From positions 1 to 64,000 of the forward strand of contig CAMOIE010000003.1 in assembly GCA_946615905.1 (NCBI GenBank): a stretch of 64,000 nucleotides of DNA, given 5' to 3'. The notes beneath the pieces are model-generated. The model searched no databases. It was not told the DNA's origin and saw only the letters and a program-made list of their open reading frames with translations. This stretch comes from an uncultured Treponema sp. GTDB lineage: Bacteria > Spirochaetota > Spirochaetia > Treponematales > Treponemataceae. Numbering within the stretch: the first letter of the stretch is position 1; every line of letters begins with the position of its first letter. The translations under genes were made by a program, and so were the position numbers. Shown one piece after another: positions 35,783 through 42,818 of the stretch.

Positions 35783-36844
35783 ATGGCAGCGATAGAACTA
35801 GACAAGATCAACAAGATTTTTACGGCCAAGGACGGCGGAAGATTTTACGCGGTGAAGGATGCGAGCCTCACTGTAAACGAGGGCGAGATTTTCGGAATCA
35901 TCGGATTCTCAGGAGCGGGAAAGTCAACCCTGGTCCGCGTGATAAACCTCCTCGGCCGGCCGGACTCCGGATCCGTCACAGTGAACGGCAGGAACATGCT
36001 CGCACTGACAGAAAAAGAGCTTCGTGAAGAGAGAAAGAAAATCGGAATGATTTTCCAGCACTTCAATTTGATGCCAAGCCGCAACGTCTTTGACAACGTG
36101 GCCTTTCCGCTAAAAAGGAGCGGGCTTTCAAAGACTCAGATTGCAGAAAAAGTCCGCAGACTCCTTTCACTAGTGGAGCTTTCCGACAAGGAGGATTCCT
36201 TCCCCTCCCAGCTTTCAGGCGGACAGAAGCAGAGGGTGGCAATCGCGCGGGCACTGGCAAACGAGCCTAAAATTCTCCTCTGCGACGAGGCGACGAGCGC
36301 GCTTGACCCGACGACAACCAACGCGATTCTCGCCCTGATAAAAAAACTCAATCAGGAGCTTAAAATCACGGTCGTCATCATCACCCACCAGATGAACGTC
36401 ATAAAGGACATCTGCGACAAGGTTGCGGTCATGGACAAGGGTGAAATCCTTGAGCAGGGGGAAGTCTACGAGGTTTTCGCATCCCCGCAGAACCAGGTGA
36501 CGAAAAACTTCATAAAGTCAACCTCGAACTTGCAGAAAGTCGAGGACTTTATAAAGAACAACTCCAGCGTGACGGAGCTTAAAGCCGGTGAAAAACTTGT
36601 CCGCCTGAGCTACAGGGCACGGAACATCTCGGAGCCGCTGATTTCAACGGTGGCAAGGGAATTCAACGTGTCGCTCAATATCATTTTCGCTGACATCGAG
36701 ATTGTGCAGGGCGCCCCAATCGGCGGGACTGTCGCAATCGTAATCGGAGATGAGGAGGACATCGAGAAGGCCCTCTGGTATCTGGCGGACAAAAACGTCG
36801 GGGTTGAGGTTCTTAAAGGAGGAAGCGGACTATGGAATTCTTGA
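35783..36844 (+). CDS. metN: Methionine-type ABC transporter, ATP-binding protein
   Basis: The 353-residue ATPase of the MetNIQ importer. It has Walker A GFSGAGKST, the ABC signature LSGGQKQRVAIARAL, Walker B ILLCDEATSALD, and the C-terminal NIL ligand-sensing domain (about 275-350), which in this family binds methionine and shuts transport down. The ATG at 35783 has a GGAGG ribosome site 8 bases upstream; the frame opens at 35753 but those residues are leader. It overlaps metI by 13 bases. The leader holds LTTR-type element A. Confidence 0.95.
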   Translation: MAAIELDKINKIFTAKDGGRFYAVKDASLTVNEGEIFGIIGFSGAGKSTLVRVINLLGRPDSGSVTVNGRNMLALTEKELREERKKIGMIFQHFNLMPSRNVFDNVAFPLKRSGLSKTQIAEKVRRLLSLVELSDKEDSFPSQLSGGQKQRVAIARALANEPKILLCDEATSALDPTTTNAILALIKKLNQELKITVVIITHQMNVIKDICDKVAVMDKGEILEQGEVYEVFASPQNQVTKNFIKSTSNLQKVEDFIKNNSSVTELKAGEKLVRLSYRARNISEPLISTVAREFNVSLNIIFADIEIVQGAPIGGTVAIVIGDEEDIEKALWYLADKNVGVEVLKGGSGLWNS

Positions 36845-37509
36845 AAGTGATTTTGCCGAACGTCTCAAAGCACCCGGACTATTTGGGGACGGCGATTGTA
36901 GAGACGCTGATTATGACAGTGATTTCCGCCCTGATTTCATTCGTGCTAGGACTTGCCTCAGGCCTGATTCTGACGGTGACAAAAAAAGACGGGATTTTGG
37001 AAAACCGAGTCGTCTGGAACATATTCGACAAGGCGACAAGCTTTTTCCGCTCGATTCCATTCATCATTTTGCTCACCGGTGTTATGCCATTGAGCCGACT
37101 TTTGGCAGGAACCGCAATCGGAGTCAAAGGGGCTATTGTGCCGCTCGTCTTCGGCTGCGTACCATTTTTTACGCGGCAGGTGGAGGCAGCCCTTGCGGAA
37201 ATTGACGGAGGCTTGATTGAGGCTGCGGTCAGCATGGGCTTATCTCCTGCTGACATAATCTTCCGCGTCTACCTAAAAGAGAGCGTCGGGAACCTTGCGA
37301 GGGCGGCGACAATCACGCTGATTTCGCTTATTGGCCTTACGGCTATGGCCGGAGCTGTCGGAGCGGGAGGACTTGGCAACTACGCGATTATGTACGGACA
37401 TGACCGCAACCAATTGGACGTGACATGGCTGACGATTTTCGTCCTTGTCATCGCGGTAAACTTGATTCAACTTGCGGGAAACAAAATCGCAAGAAAAAAT
37501 ACACATTAG
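36832..37509 (+). CDS. metI: Methionine-type ABC transporter, permease
   Basis: The 225-residue inner-membrane channel of the MetNIQ importer, with five predicted helices and the EAA-type coupling loop (IEAAVSMGLSPADIIFRVYL) near 131-150. It overlaps metN by 13 bases, so the two are translated together. It is followed by 173 bases containing a predicted folded RNA and then metQ. Confidence 0.95.
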   Translation: MEFLKVILPNVSKHPDYLGTAIVETLIMTVISALISFVLGLASGLILTVTKKDGILENRVVWNIFDKATSFFRSIPFIILLTGVMPLSRLLAGTAIGVKGAIVPLVFGCVPFFTRQVEAALAEIDGGLIEAAVSMGLSPADIIFRVYLKESVGNLARAATITLISLIGLTAMAGAVGAGGLGNYAIMYGHDRNQLDVTWLTIFVLVIAVNLIQLAGNKIARKNTH

Positions 37510-37517
37510 AAGGAGGC

Positions 37518-37646
37518 CACACGGATTTGCTCAGACCTAACGGTCTTCGCTTTCGACCAGCAACCGTTCTACCTAAAAGCTAGCATTTAGGCATAACAGC
37601 ATGTTGCAGAAAAGTGAGCAAGGTTACTTGCGAACCAATCCGCGTG
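37518..37646 (+). ncRNA. Candidate structured RNA between metI and metQ
   Basis: About 129 nt can be folded with nested stems. Outer P1 is CACACGGATT with AATCCGCGTG (9 of 10 pairs). P2 is TGCTCA (37528-37533) with TGAGCA (37615-37620). A side hairpin GGTT/AACC (37622-37636) completes a three-way junction with P1 and P2. Inside P2 lie hairpins GACC-TAAC-GGTC, TCG-CTTT-CGA, and a stem GCAAC/GTTGC enclosing CCTAAA/TTTAGG. It does not match the SAM, TPP, lysine, glycine or cobalamin riboswitch cores I know. It ends 36 bases before the metQ ATG and has no T run, so translation control or an RNA-processing element separating metQ expression is possible. Confidence 0.5.
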
Positions 37647-37682
37647 ACAAATAAAAATCAAAAATTTTTTAAGGAGAAACTT

Positions 37683-38519
37683 ATGAAAAAAATCATCGCA
37701 TCAGTTTTAGTCGCGGGAACATTGCTCGCGGGAACATTCGCAAAGGCAAAAAATCAGACTGTCACAATCGGAGTCGTAGGTGCGATTTATGACGACCTCT
37801 GGGCACCGGCAAAAAAAGCCCTCAAAAAGGACGGAATCACGCTCAAGACTGTCCAGTTCGCAGATTACGTTACGCCCAACAACGCTCTCAACAACGGCGA
37901 GATTGACCTGAACGCCTTCCAGCACCGCATTTTCTTGAAGAGCGACGCTGACAACCACAACTACAAGATTCAGAACGTCGGAAACACATTCATCATTCCG
38001 CTCAACGTATACTCGAAGAAAATCAAGTCGGTCAAAGAGCTTAAAAAAGGCGACATCGTGGCGATTCCAAACGACGTGACAAACGGAGGAAGGGCATACA
38101 AGGTCCTTGAGGCGGCAGGACTCATCACAATCAAAAAGACAGCCGGATTCAACCCGACAGCCGCTGATGTCGAGTCAAACCCGTCAGGAATCGTGATAAA
38201 AGAGCTTGCCGCAAACACAATCCCCTCAGCCCTGCCTGACGTAGCCGCCGCCATCGTGAACGGAAACTACGCCCTTGACTTCGGACTCAAAACCCAGGAG
38301 GCAATCTTCAAGGACACATCCGTAAGCGAGAAGGAATACTGGAACCTGATTGCCGCCCGCACTTCCGATTTGAGCAATCCTGAGAAAGTCGCCCTCTACG
38401 ACAAGGTAGTCAAAGCATTCCAGACCTCCGCCACCGAGGAAGTCTTCAACAAAGAATACGGCGGATACTTCATCAAAGAAGGCTGGGACGAGGACGAGCT
38501 TAAGGCCTATAAAAAATAA
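37683..38519 (+). CDS. metQ: MetQ-type substrate-binding protein without lipobox cysteine
   Basis: The 278-residue substrate-binding component (NlpA family) of the importer. The conserved opening TVTIGVVGAIYDDLWAPAKKAL and the block VTPNNALNNGEIDLNAFQH are typical of MetQ. MetQ proteins are normally lipoproteins with LAGC; here the matching position reads LLAGT, so the lipid-anchor cysteine is missing and cleavage by signal peptidase I (after AKA) is expected, giving a soluble periplasmic protein. The ATG at 37683 has an AAGGAG site; earlier in-frame codons fall in the RNA structure. The substrate is probably methionine but could be another amino acid. Confidence 0.9.
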   Translation: MKKIIASVLVAGTLLAGTFAKAKNQTVTIGVVGAIYDDLWAPAKKALKKDGITLKTVQFADYVTPNNALNNGEIDLNAFQHRIFLKSDADNHNYKIQNVGNTFIIPLNVYSKKIKSVKELKKGDIVAIPNDVTNGGRAYKVLEAAGLITIKKTAGFNPTAADVESNPSGIVIKELAANTIPSALPDVAAAIVNGNYALDFGLKTQEAIFKDTSVSEKEYWNLIAARTSDLSNPEKVALYDKVVKAFQTSATEEVFNKEYGGYFIKEGWDEDELKAYKK

Positions 38520-38534
38520 TTTACAATTGGGCGG

Positions 38535-38610
38535 CCGTCATTCCGAGCGGGCGGATGTTGCCCGCGAAGAATCCCGAAATGTCATTCTGAGCAAAGCGAA
38601 GAAGCTCATA
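38535..38610 (+). repeat. Degenerate MITE-like repeat, tandem partial copies
   Basis: A copy starting CCGTCATTCCGAGCGGG with the GCGGGC/GCCCGC hairpin and GAAGAATC is cut into by a second partial copy (GTCATTCTGAGC ... GCGAAGAA, from 38581). It belongs to the family at 40632, 41619 and 42433. Confidence 0.7.
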
Positions 38611-38688
38611 ATAATTCTGGCGGCCCCGCCGTGAGTTCGGCCCGCTCACCCACCGGCGGTCGCTATGTCCGGGGTTCGCTAACGCTCA

Positions 38689-38722
38689 TTCTCAGGCACA
38701 GGGCTTGCCATGTGCCTGAGAA
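38689..38722 (+). repeat. 12-bp perfect inverted repeat
   Basis: TTCTCAGGCACA pairs perfectly with TGTGCCTGAGAA across a 10-base loop. There is no T run, so it is not an intrinsic terminator. It lies 73 bases before the methyltransferase gene and may be a REP-like element or an operator. Confidence 0.65.
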
Positions 38723-38779
38723 CTGACGCCCCTCCCAGCGCTGCCGCATTACCACACCACAGACTTTTTTCCAAAATTA

Positions 38780-38788
38780 TGCTACAAT
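38780..38788 (+). promoter_or_regulatory. Extended -10 of a leaderless methyltransferase transcript
   Basis: TGC-TACAAT ends exactly 6 bases before the ATG at 38795. There is no ribosome site between, so transcription probably starts at or next to the A of ATG. Confidence 0.55.
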
Positions 38789-38794
38789 TCCCCC

Positions 38795-41617
38795 ATGACA
38801 CAGACAGAGCAGACAAAATCGGCAAAGGCATTTGCCGAATACTGGCAGGACAAGGGCGACGAAAAGCAGGAAACGCAGCGTTTTTGGATAGAACTGCTTC
38901 AGACCGTTTTGGGCGTAGAAAATCCTGCACAATTCATCGAGTTTGAAAAGCGGGTGCAACTAACGCACACGAGCTTCATCGACGGCTACATTCCGACCAC
39001 AAAAGTCTTGATTGAACAGAAAGGCTCCAAAATCGACCTGCACAAGGGCTACGAGCAAAGCGACGGCTCAATTTTAACACCCTACCAGCAGGCCAAAAGA
39101 TACGCCGACGAAATGCCCAACTCAATCCGCCCGGACTGGATTATTGTCTGCAACTTCACCGAGTTCTTAATCTACAACATGGAGACTCCCCACGCCGAGC
39201 CTGTGCAGATTCTGCTCAAAGATTTGGAAAAGGAATACTACCGCCTGTCATTCATCGCCGACACGGGGAGCATTCATTTAAAACAGGAAATGGAAGTTTC
39301 CGTTGAGGCGGGGCGGATTGTCGGGAAGATTTACGACGCGCTTTTGAAGCAATACAAAAATCCAGAGAGCGAAAAGACGCTAAAAAGCCTGAATATGCTC
39401 TGCGTCCGCCTGGTTTTCTGCCTTTACGCCGAGGACGCTGGCATTTTCAATTCAAAAAGCCAGTTCCACGATTACATGGAAAGTTTCCGCACCGAGAATA
39501 TGCGTCAGGCACTCTTGCAACTCTTCAAGGTTCTCGACACAAAAGTTGAGGACAGGGACGAAGAACTTGAAGATAAACTTTCTGCCTTTCCCTATGTGAA
39601 CGGCGGGCTTTTTACAGAAGAGGACACCTCCATACCTTCTTTCAGCGAGGAATTGAGAAACTTGGTTTTGAGTAATGCGAGCGAGGATTTTGACTGGAGC
39701 CGAATCAGCCCCACTATTTTCGGTGCGGTATTCGAGTCCACCTTGAACCCCGACACGCGCCGAAGTGGCGGAATGCACTACACTTCAATCGAAAATATCC
39801 ACAAGGTAATCGACCCGCTTTTTATGGACGAGCTTACGACGGAATTCAACGAAATCAAATCTGTAAAGTCAGCAAAAACACGGAATGAAAAACTTTTGGA
39901 CTTCCAAAAGAAACTCGGCAATCTCACTTTCCTTGACCCTGCCTGTGGTTCTGGAAACTTTCTTACAGAAACATATTTGAGTCTCCGACGGCTTGAAAAC
40001 GAGTGCATAAAACTCCGTCTGGGTGGTCAGCAGAACGCGCTTGATGTGTTTGGCGATGAGTTTGCGATTCAAGTGAGCATTCACCAGTTCTATGGAATCG
40101 AGATAAACGACTTCGCTGCCGTAGTCGCAAAGACCGCCCTTTGGATTGCAGAAAGCCAGATGATGAACGAGACCGCCATGATTCTTTCGCGGAATCTGGA
40201 CTTCCTTCCATTGAAGACCTATGCGAACATCGTGGAAGGGAATGCCTTGCGGCTGGACTGGAAAGAAGTTGTGCCAGTAGAAAAGTTGAATTACATCATG
40301 GGAAATCCACCGTTTGTGGGAAATAACCAGATGAATGCCGAGCAGAGAAAAGATATAGCACCATTCTTCCCGAACAACAAGACTATAGATTATGTTGCCG
40401 CATGGTATGTAAAGGCGGCTGACTTGATTCAAAATACAAATATAAAATGTGCTTTCGTTTCGACGAATTCCATTTGTCAGGGGGAACAAGTACCTATCTT
40501 ATGGAAGCCCTTGTTTGAAAACAAAAACATAAAATTTGATTTTGCCTACAGAACCTTCCGCTGGGATTCGGAATCCAACCTGAAGGCTCACGTCCATTGC
40601 GTGATTGTGGGATTTTCTGAGCAGTCATCATGTCATTCTGAGCGTAGCGAAGAATCTACTTCAAAAAGAGATGTTTCGGCTACGCCTCAACATGACAAAA
40701 AAATTATCTTTGACGAAAGCGGCACTGCCAGTGGGGTGAAAAATATCAATCCGTATTTGATTGACGCACCAAACATTTTTGTAGAAAGCCGAAGCAGGCC
40801 TTTGTGCGATGTTCCGGCAATCAGAAAAGGAAATCAACCTACTGACGGCGGAAATCTGATTATTGAAGCAGATGAAATTGATGATTTTTTGAAAAAAGAG
40901 CCGAATGCGAAAAAATACATCAAAAAACTGGTTGGCGCGCAGGAATACATAAACAATCAGGCTCGATACTGTCTCTGGCTTGTCGGTGTAAGTCCTGCTG
41001 AATTGCGGAAAATGCCTCTGGTGATGGAACGCATTGCAAAAGTTCGTGAAATGCGTCTTGCAAGTTCCGATGCTGGCACTCGCCGACATGCCGATACTCC
41101 GATGCTTTTCCGGGAACAGAACAATCCTGAAACATTCATCATTGTTCCAAGCGTTTCTTCCGAAAAGCGGCGGTATATTCCTATGGGCTTTATGACTGGC
41201 GACACCATTCCGACAAACCTTGTGCTAATCATCCCCGACGCGACGCTCTACCATTTCGGCGTTCTCACAAGCAATGTCCACATGGCATGGATGCGTGTTG
41301 TCTGTGGTAGGTTGAAGAGTGACTACCGTTATTCAAAGGACATCGTCTACAACAACTTCCCGTGGCCGACACCGACTGACGAACAGAAAGCTAAAATCGA
41401 ACAGACCGCGCAGGTAATCCTCGATGCGAGAGCAAAGTTCCCCGACGCGAGCCTCGCCGACCTCTACGATGAAATCACCATGCCGCCGGAGCTCCGCAAG
41501 GCGCACCAGGAGAACGACAAGGCGGTGATGAAGGCCTACGGATTTTCGTTTTCGATGACGGCGAGCGAGTGCGTGGGGGAGTTGTTCAAGATGTACGAGA
41601 GTCTGGCGAGACAGTAA
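38795..41617 (+). CDS. Single-chain DNA methyltransferase, probable type IIG restriction-modification enzyme
   Basis: A 940-residue adenine-type DNA methyltransferase of the large MmeI/YeeA-like class. An N-terminal region of about 150 residues carries a possible PD-ExK nuclease (FIDGYIPTTKVLIEQKGSK). SAM motif I FLDPACGSGNF is near 391 and catalytic motif IV NPPFVGNNQM near 512. The C-terminal part (about 640-900) would hold target recognition. Fusion of cutting and modifying functions in one chain suggests a self-contained restriction system. Codons near 613-634 come from an in-frame insertion of the MITE-like repeat and encode CHSERSEES, where it interrupts the sequence between motif IV and the recognition part. 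The gene appears leaderless. Two toxin-antitoxin pairs follow. Confidence 0.88.
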   Translation: MTQTEQTKSAKAFAEYWQDKGDEKQETQRFWIELLQTVLGVENPAQFIEFEKRVQLTHTSFIDGYIPTTKVLIEQKGSKIDLHKGYEQSDGSILTPYQQAKRYADEMPNSIRPDWIIVCNFTEFLIYNMETPHAEPVQILLKDLEKEYYRLSFIADTGSIHLKQEMEVSVEAGRIVGKIYDALLKQYKNPESEKTLKSLNMLCVRLVFCLYAEDAGIFNSKSQFHDYMESFRTENMRQALLQLFKVLDTKVEDRDEELEDKLSAFPYVNGGLFTEEDTSIPSFSEELRNLVLSNASEDFDWSRISPTIFGAVFESTLNPDTRRSGGMHYTSIENIHKVIDPLFMDELTTEFNEIKSVKSAKTRNEKLLDFQKKLGNLTFLDPACGSGNFLTETYLSLRRLENECIKLRLGGQQNALDVFGDEFAIQVSIHQFYGIEINDFAAVVAKTALWIAESQMMNETAMILSRNLDFLPLKTYANIVEGNALRLDWKEVVPVEKLNYIMGNPPFVGNNQMNAEQRKDIAPFFPNNKTIDYVAAWYVKAADLIQNTNIKCAFVSTNSICQGEQVPILWKPLFENKNIKFDFAYRTFRWDSESNLKAHVHCVIVGFSEQSSCHSERSEESTSKRDVSATPQHDKKIIFDESGTASGVKNINPYLIDAPNIFVESRSRPLCDVPAIRKGNQPTDGGNLIIEADEIDDFLKKEPNAKKYIKKLVGAQEYINNQARYCLWLVGVSPAELRKMPLVMERIAKVREMRLASSDAGTRRHADTPMLFREQNNPETFIIVPSVSSEKRRYIPMGFMTGDTIPTNLVLIIPDATLYHFGVLTSNVHMAWMRVVCGRLKSDYRYSKDIVYNNFPWPTPTDEQKAKIEQTAQVILDARAKFPDASLADLYDEITMPPELRKAHQENDKAVMKAYGFSFSMTASECVGELFKMYESLARQ
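40632..40696 (+). repeat. MITE-like repeat inserted in frame in the methyltransferase gene
   Basis: A 65-bp copy with ends GTCATTCTGAG and CTCAACATGAC, containing GCGAAGAATCT and GATGTTTCGGCT. It keeps the reading frame and adds about 22 residues. Confidence 0.8.
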
Positions 41618-41618
41618 C

Positions 41619-41702
41619 CCGTCATTCTGAGCGGGCGGGCGTTGCCCGCGAAGAATCTGCAGATGTTTCGGCTGGGCAACGCCCGATGCCTCAACATGAC
41701 GG
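41619..41702 (+). repeat. MITE-like repeat, full copy 1
   Basis: An 84-bp palindromic element. Terminal inverted repeats are CCGTCATTCTGAG and CTCAACATGACGG, and an inner perfect 12-bp stem pairs CGGGCGTTGCCC with GGGCAACGCCCG. It carries no gene. It lies directly after the methyltransferase stop. Confidence 0.85.
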
Positions 41703-41732
41703 CGAAATAAATTCGGCACGACGGCTGTTTTG

Positions 41733-41741
41733 TGATATAAT
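41733..41741 (+). promoter_or_regulatory. Extended -10 promoter of the first toxin-antitoxin pair
   Basis: TGA-TATAAT followed by a GGAGG site and ATG at 41762. The same sequence, from CGGCTGTTTTG through TATAAT, occurs at 42537-42555. Confidence 0.65.
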
Positions 41742-41761
41742 AAGAACTGGAGGTGCGGAAT

Positions 41762-41980
41762 ATGATAGCAGTGAACGGATATTTTGACGGAAGAAACTAC
41801 ATAACTGAAGGAAACGTGGCGGTGAAGCCGAACCAGAAGGTCATCATCACATATCTCGACGAATTTGAGACACCGAAGCGGAACTTAAGGAAATATGTCG
41901 GTCGAATATCTGAAAGCGATTCCGACGCAATCGCCCAGGCGGTCGCGGACGGGCGTAAGGTGGATTCCGATGAATGGTAA
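41762..41980 (+). CDS. Antitoxin of a VapBC-type pair
   Basis: A 72-residue protein expected to neutralise the PIN-domain toxin that follows. The N-terminal half is beta-rich (AVNGYFDGRNYITEG, then KVIITYLDEF) and the C-terminal half is acidic (SESDSDAIAQAVADG), the usual antitoxin split into a DNA-binding and a toxin-binding part. The ATG at 41762 is chosen over a GTG at 41753 because the GGAGG site fits it. It overlaps the toxin start by 11 bases. The family is not precisely recognised; its identity rests mainly on its partner. Confidence 0.75.
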   Translation: MIAVNGYFDGRNYITEGNVAVKPNQKVIITYLDEFETPKRNLRKYVGRISESDSDAIAQAVADGRKVDSDEW

Positions 41981-42353
41981 GCTTCTCGACACGAACGTCA
42001 TAATAAGATACATCAAGGACGAAGGCGGTCTTGACGACATTTTCGAGGAAGAGAACCTTTATTTTTCTTCGGTGACGCTTGGAGAGCTTCTTTTTGGCGC
42101 GGAATGTTCCGCAAAAAAGACCGAGAATGCCGCCGTGTATTCGGATTTCTGCGGCGAACTGAATGAAATAAAGCCAGACTCAAAAGTCGCCCCATACTAT
42201 GCGAAAATCAAGTCGCAGTTGAAAGCCGATGGGCATCCAATTCCCGAAAACGATATGTGGATTGCCGCTTGCGCCATTGCCCACGAATTGACGGTGGTAA
42301 CCGCCGACAAACATTTCTCGTTCATCAAAGGTATTTCTTTGGAACACCGCTAG
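41970..42353 (+). CDS. PIN-domain ribonuclease toxin (VapC family)
   Basis: A 127-residue PIN-domain toxin that would cut RNA (tRNA or rRNA in known members). The acidic active-site residues are seen in KLLDTNVIIRY (D7), LGELLFG, NDMWIAACA and VTADKHF. All four conserved positions are kept, so it is probably active. The start overlaps the antitoxin stop by 11 bases, giving coupled translation. It ends one base before the second copy of the duplicated block. Confidence 0.88.
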   Translation: MNGKLLDTNVIIRYIKDEGGLDDIFEEENLYFSSVTLGELLFGAECSAKKTENAAVYSDFCGELNEIKPDSKVAPYYAKIKSQLKADGHPIPENDMWIAACAIAHELTVVTADKHFSFIKGISLEHR

Positions 42354-42368
42354 GTTTTCGAGACAAAA

Positions 42369-42431
42369 ATGAGCGAGGCGGACTGCGTGGGGGAGTTGTT
42401 CAAGATGTACGAGAGGCTGGCGAGGCAGTAA
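42369..42431 (+). pseudogene. Remnant of a methyltransferase C-terminus
   Basis: Twenty codons and a stop encode CVGELFKMYERLARQ, matching the end of the 940-residue methyltransferase (CVGELFKMYESLARQ). The DNA upstream of it has diverged and no further gene body is present. It is the tail of a lost paralogue or of a duplicated module. Confidence 0.85.
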
Positions 42432-42432
42432 C

Positions 42433-42516
42433 CCGTCATTCTGAGCGGGCGGGCGTTGCCCGCGAAGAATCTGCAGATGTTTCGGCTGGGCAACGCCCGA
42501 TGCCTCAACATGACGG
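42433..42516 (+). repeat. MITE-like repeat, full copy 2
   Basis: Identical by eye to the 84-bp copy at 41619-41702, with the same terminal inverted repeats and inner 12-bp stem. Confidence 0.85.
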
Positions 42517-42546
42517 CGAAATGAATTCGGCATGACGGCTGTTTTG

Positions 42547-42555
42547 TGATATAAT
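42547..42555 (+). promoter_or_regulatory. Extended -10 promoter of the second toxin-antitoxin pair
   Basis: TGA-TATAAT, the same as copy 1, followed by AGGAGG and ATG at 42579. Confidence 0.65.
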
Positions 42556-42578
42556 GGAAAAATCAGGAGGTGCGAGAA

Positions 42579-42818
42579 ATGCCGTATGCAGTTTTAGAAA
42601 AGCAAATCCGCGAGTTGCCGGAAGCTGCTCAGCTGGAAGTGGCTCATTATGTAAACTATCTTTATTCGCTGTACACCGAAAAGTCAAAAAAAGACTCCGT
42701 TACGGAACGGGTCAACGCTTTCCTAAAAGAAAATCCAACCGCATTTGACGAATTTGCGCCTGTCCGCGAGGTTGGAGTAGAAGCAATCAGGGAGCTTACG
42801 AAAAATGATACGTGGTGA
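42579..42818 (+). CDS. Antitoxin of a MazEF-type pair (DUF2281-like)
   Basis: A 79-residue helical protein (YAVLEKQIRELPEAAQLEV, then HYVNYLYSLYTEK) resembling the DUF2281 type of antitoxin. The acidic and charged C-terminus (REVGVEAIRELTKNDTW) would cover the toxin. An AGGAGG site precedes the ATG. It overlaps the toxin gene by 14 bases. With the toxin partly truncated, it may now protect against other MazF-type toxins rather than its own. Confidence 0.75.
   Translation: MPYAVLEKQIRELPEAAQLEVAHYVNYLYSLYTEKSKKDSVTERVNAFLKENPTAFDEFAPVREVGVEAIRELTKNDTW

Larger units (their letters stand above)
41549..41757 (+). repeat. Duplicated block, copy 1 (methyltransferase tail, repeat, promoter, ribosome site)
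   Basis: This block comprises the last roughly 22 codons of the methyltransferase gene, the 84-bp MITE-like repeat, the promoter and the GGAGG site of the first toxin-antitoxin pair. It recurs at 42355-42575. The repeat portion is identical in both copies and the next 36 bases differ at two positions by eye. Confidence 0.85.
42355..42575 (+). repeat. Duplicated block, copy 2
   Basis: The second copy of the block at 41549-41757: a diverged methyltransferase tail, an identical 84-bp repeat, the promoter and an AGGAGG site. It now drives a different toxin-antitoxin pair. Confidence 0.85.

Noticed and set aside
37518-37646. tRNA-like, SRP or tmRNA gene between metI and metQ
   Set aside because: No T-loop, acceptor-end or SRP tetraloop signature is present and the stem layout differs.
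38520-38640. CRISPR array, suggested by repeated GTCATTC units
   Set aside because: The units are degenerate and lack regular spacers; they are partial copies of the MITE-like repeat and no cas genes are near.
40621-40700. SERSEES stretch as a functional protein motif
   Set aside because: It is the translation of the inserted repeat, found outside genes as well, so it is not a conserved domain.
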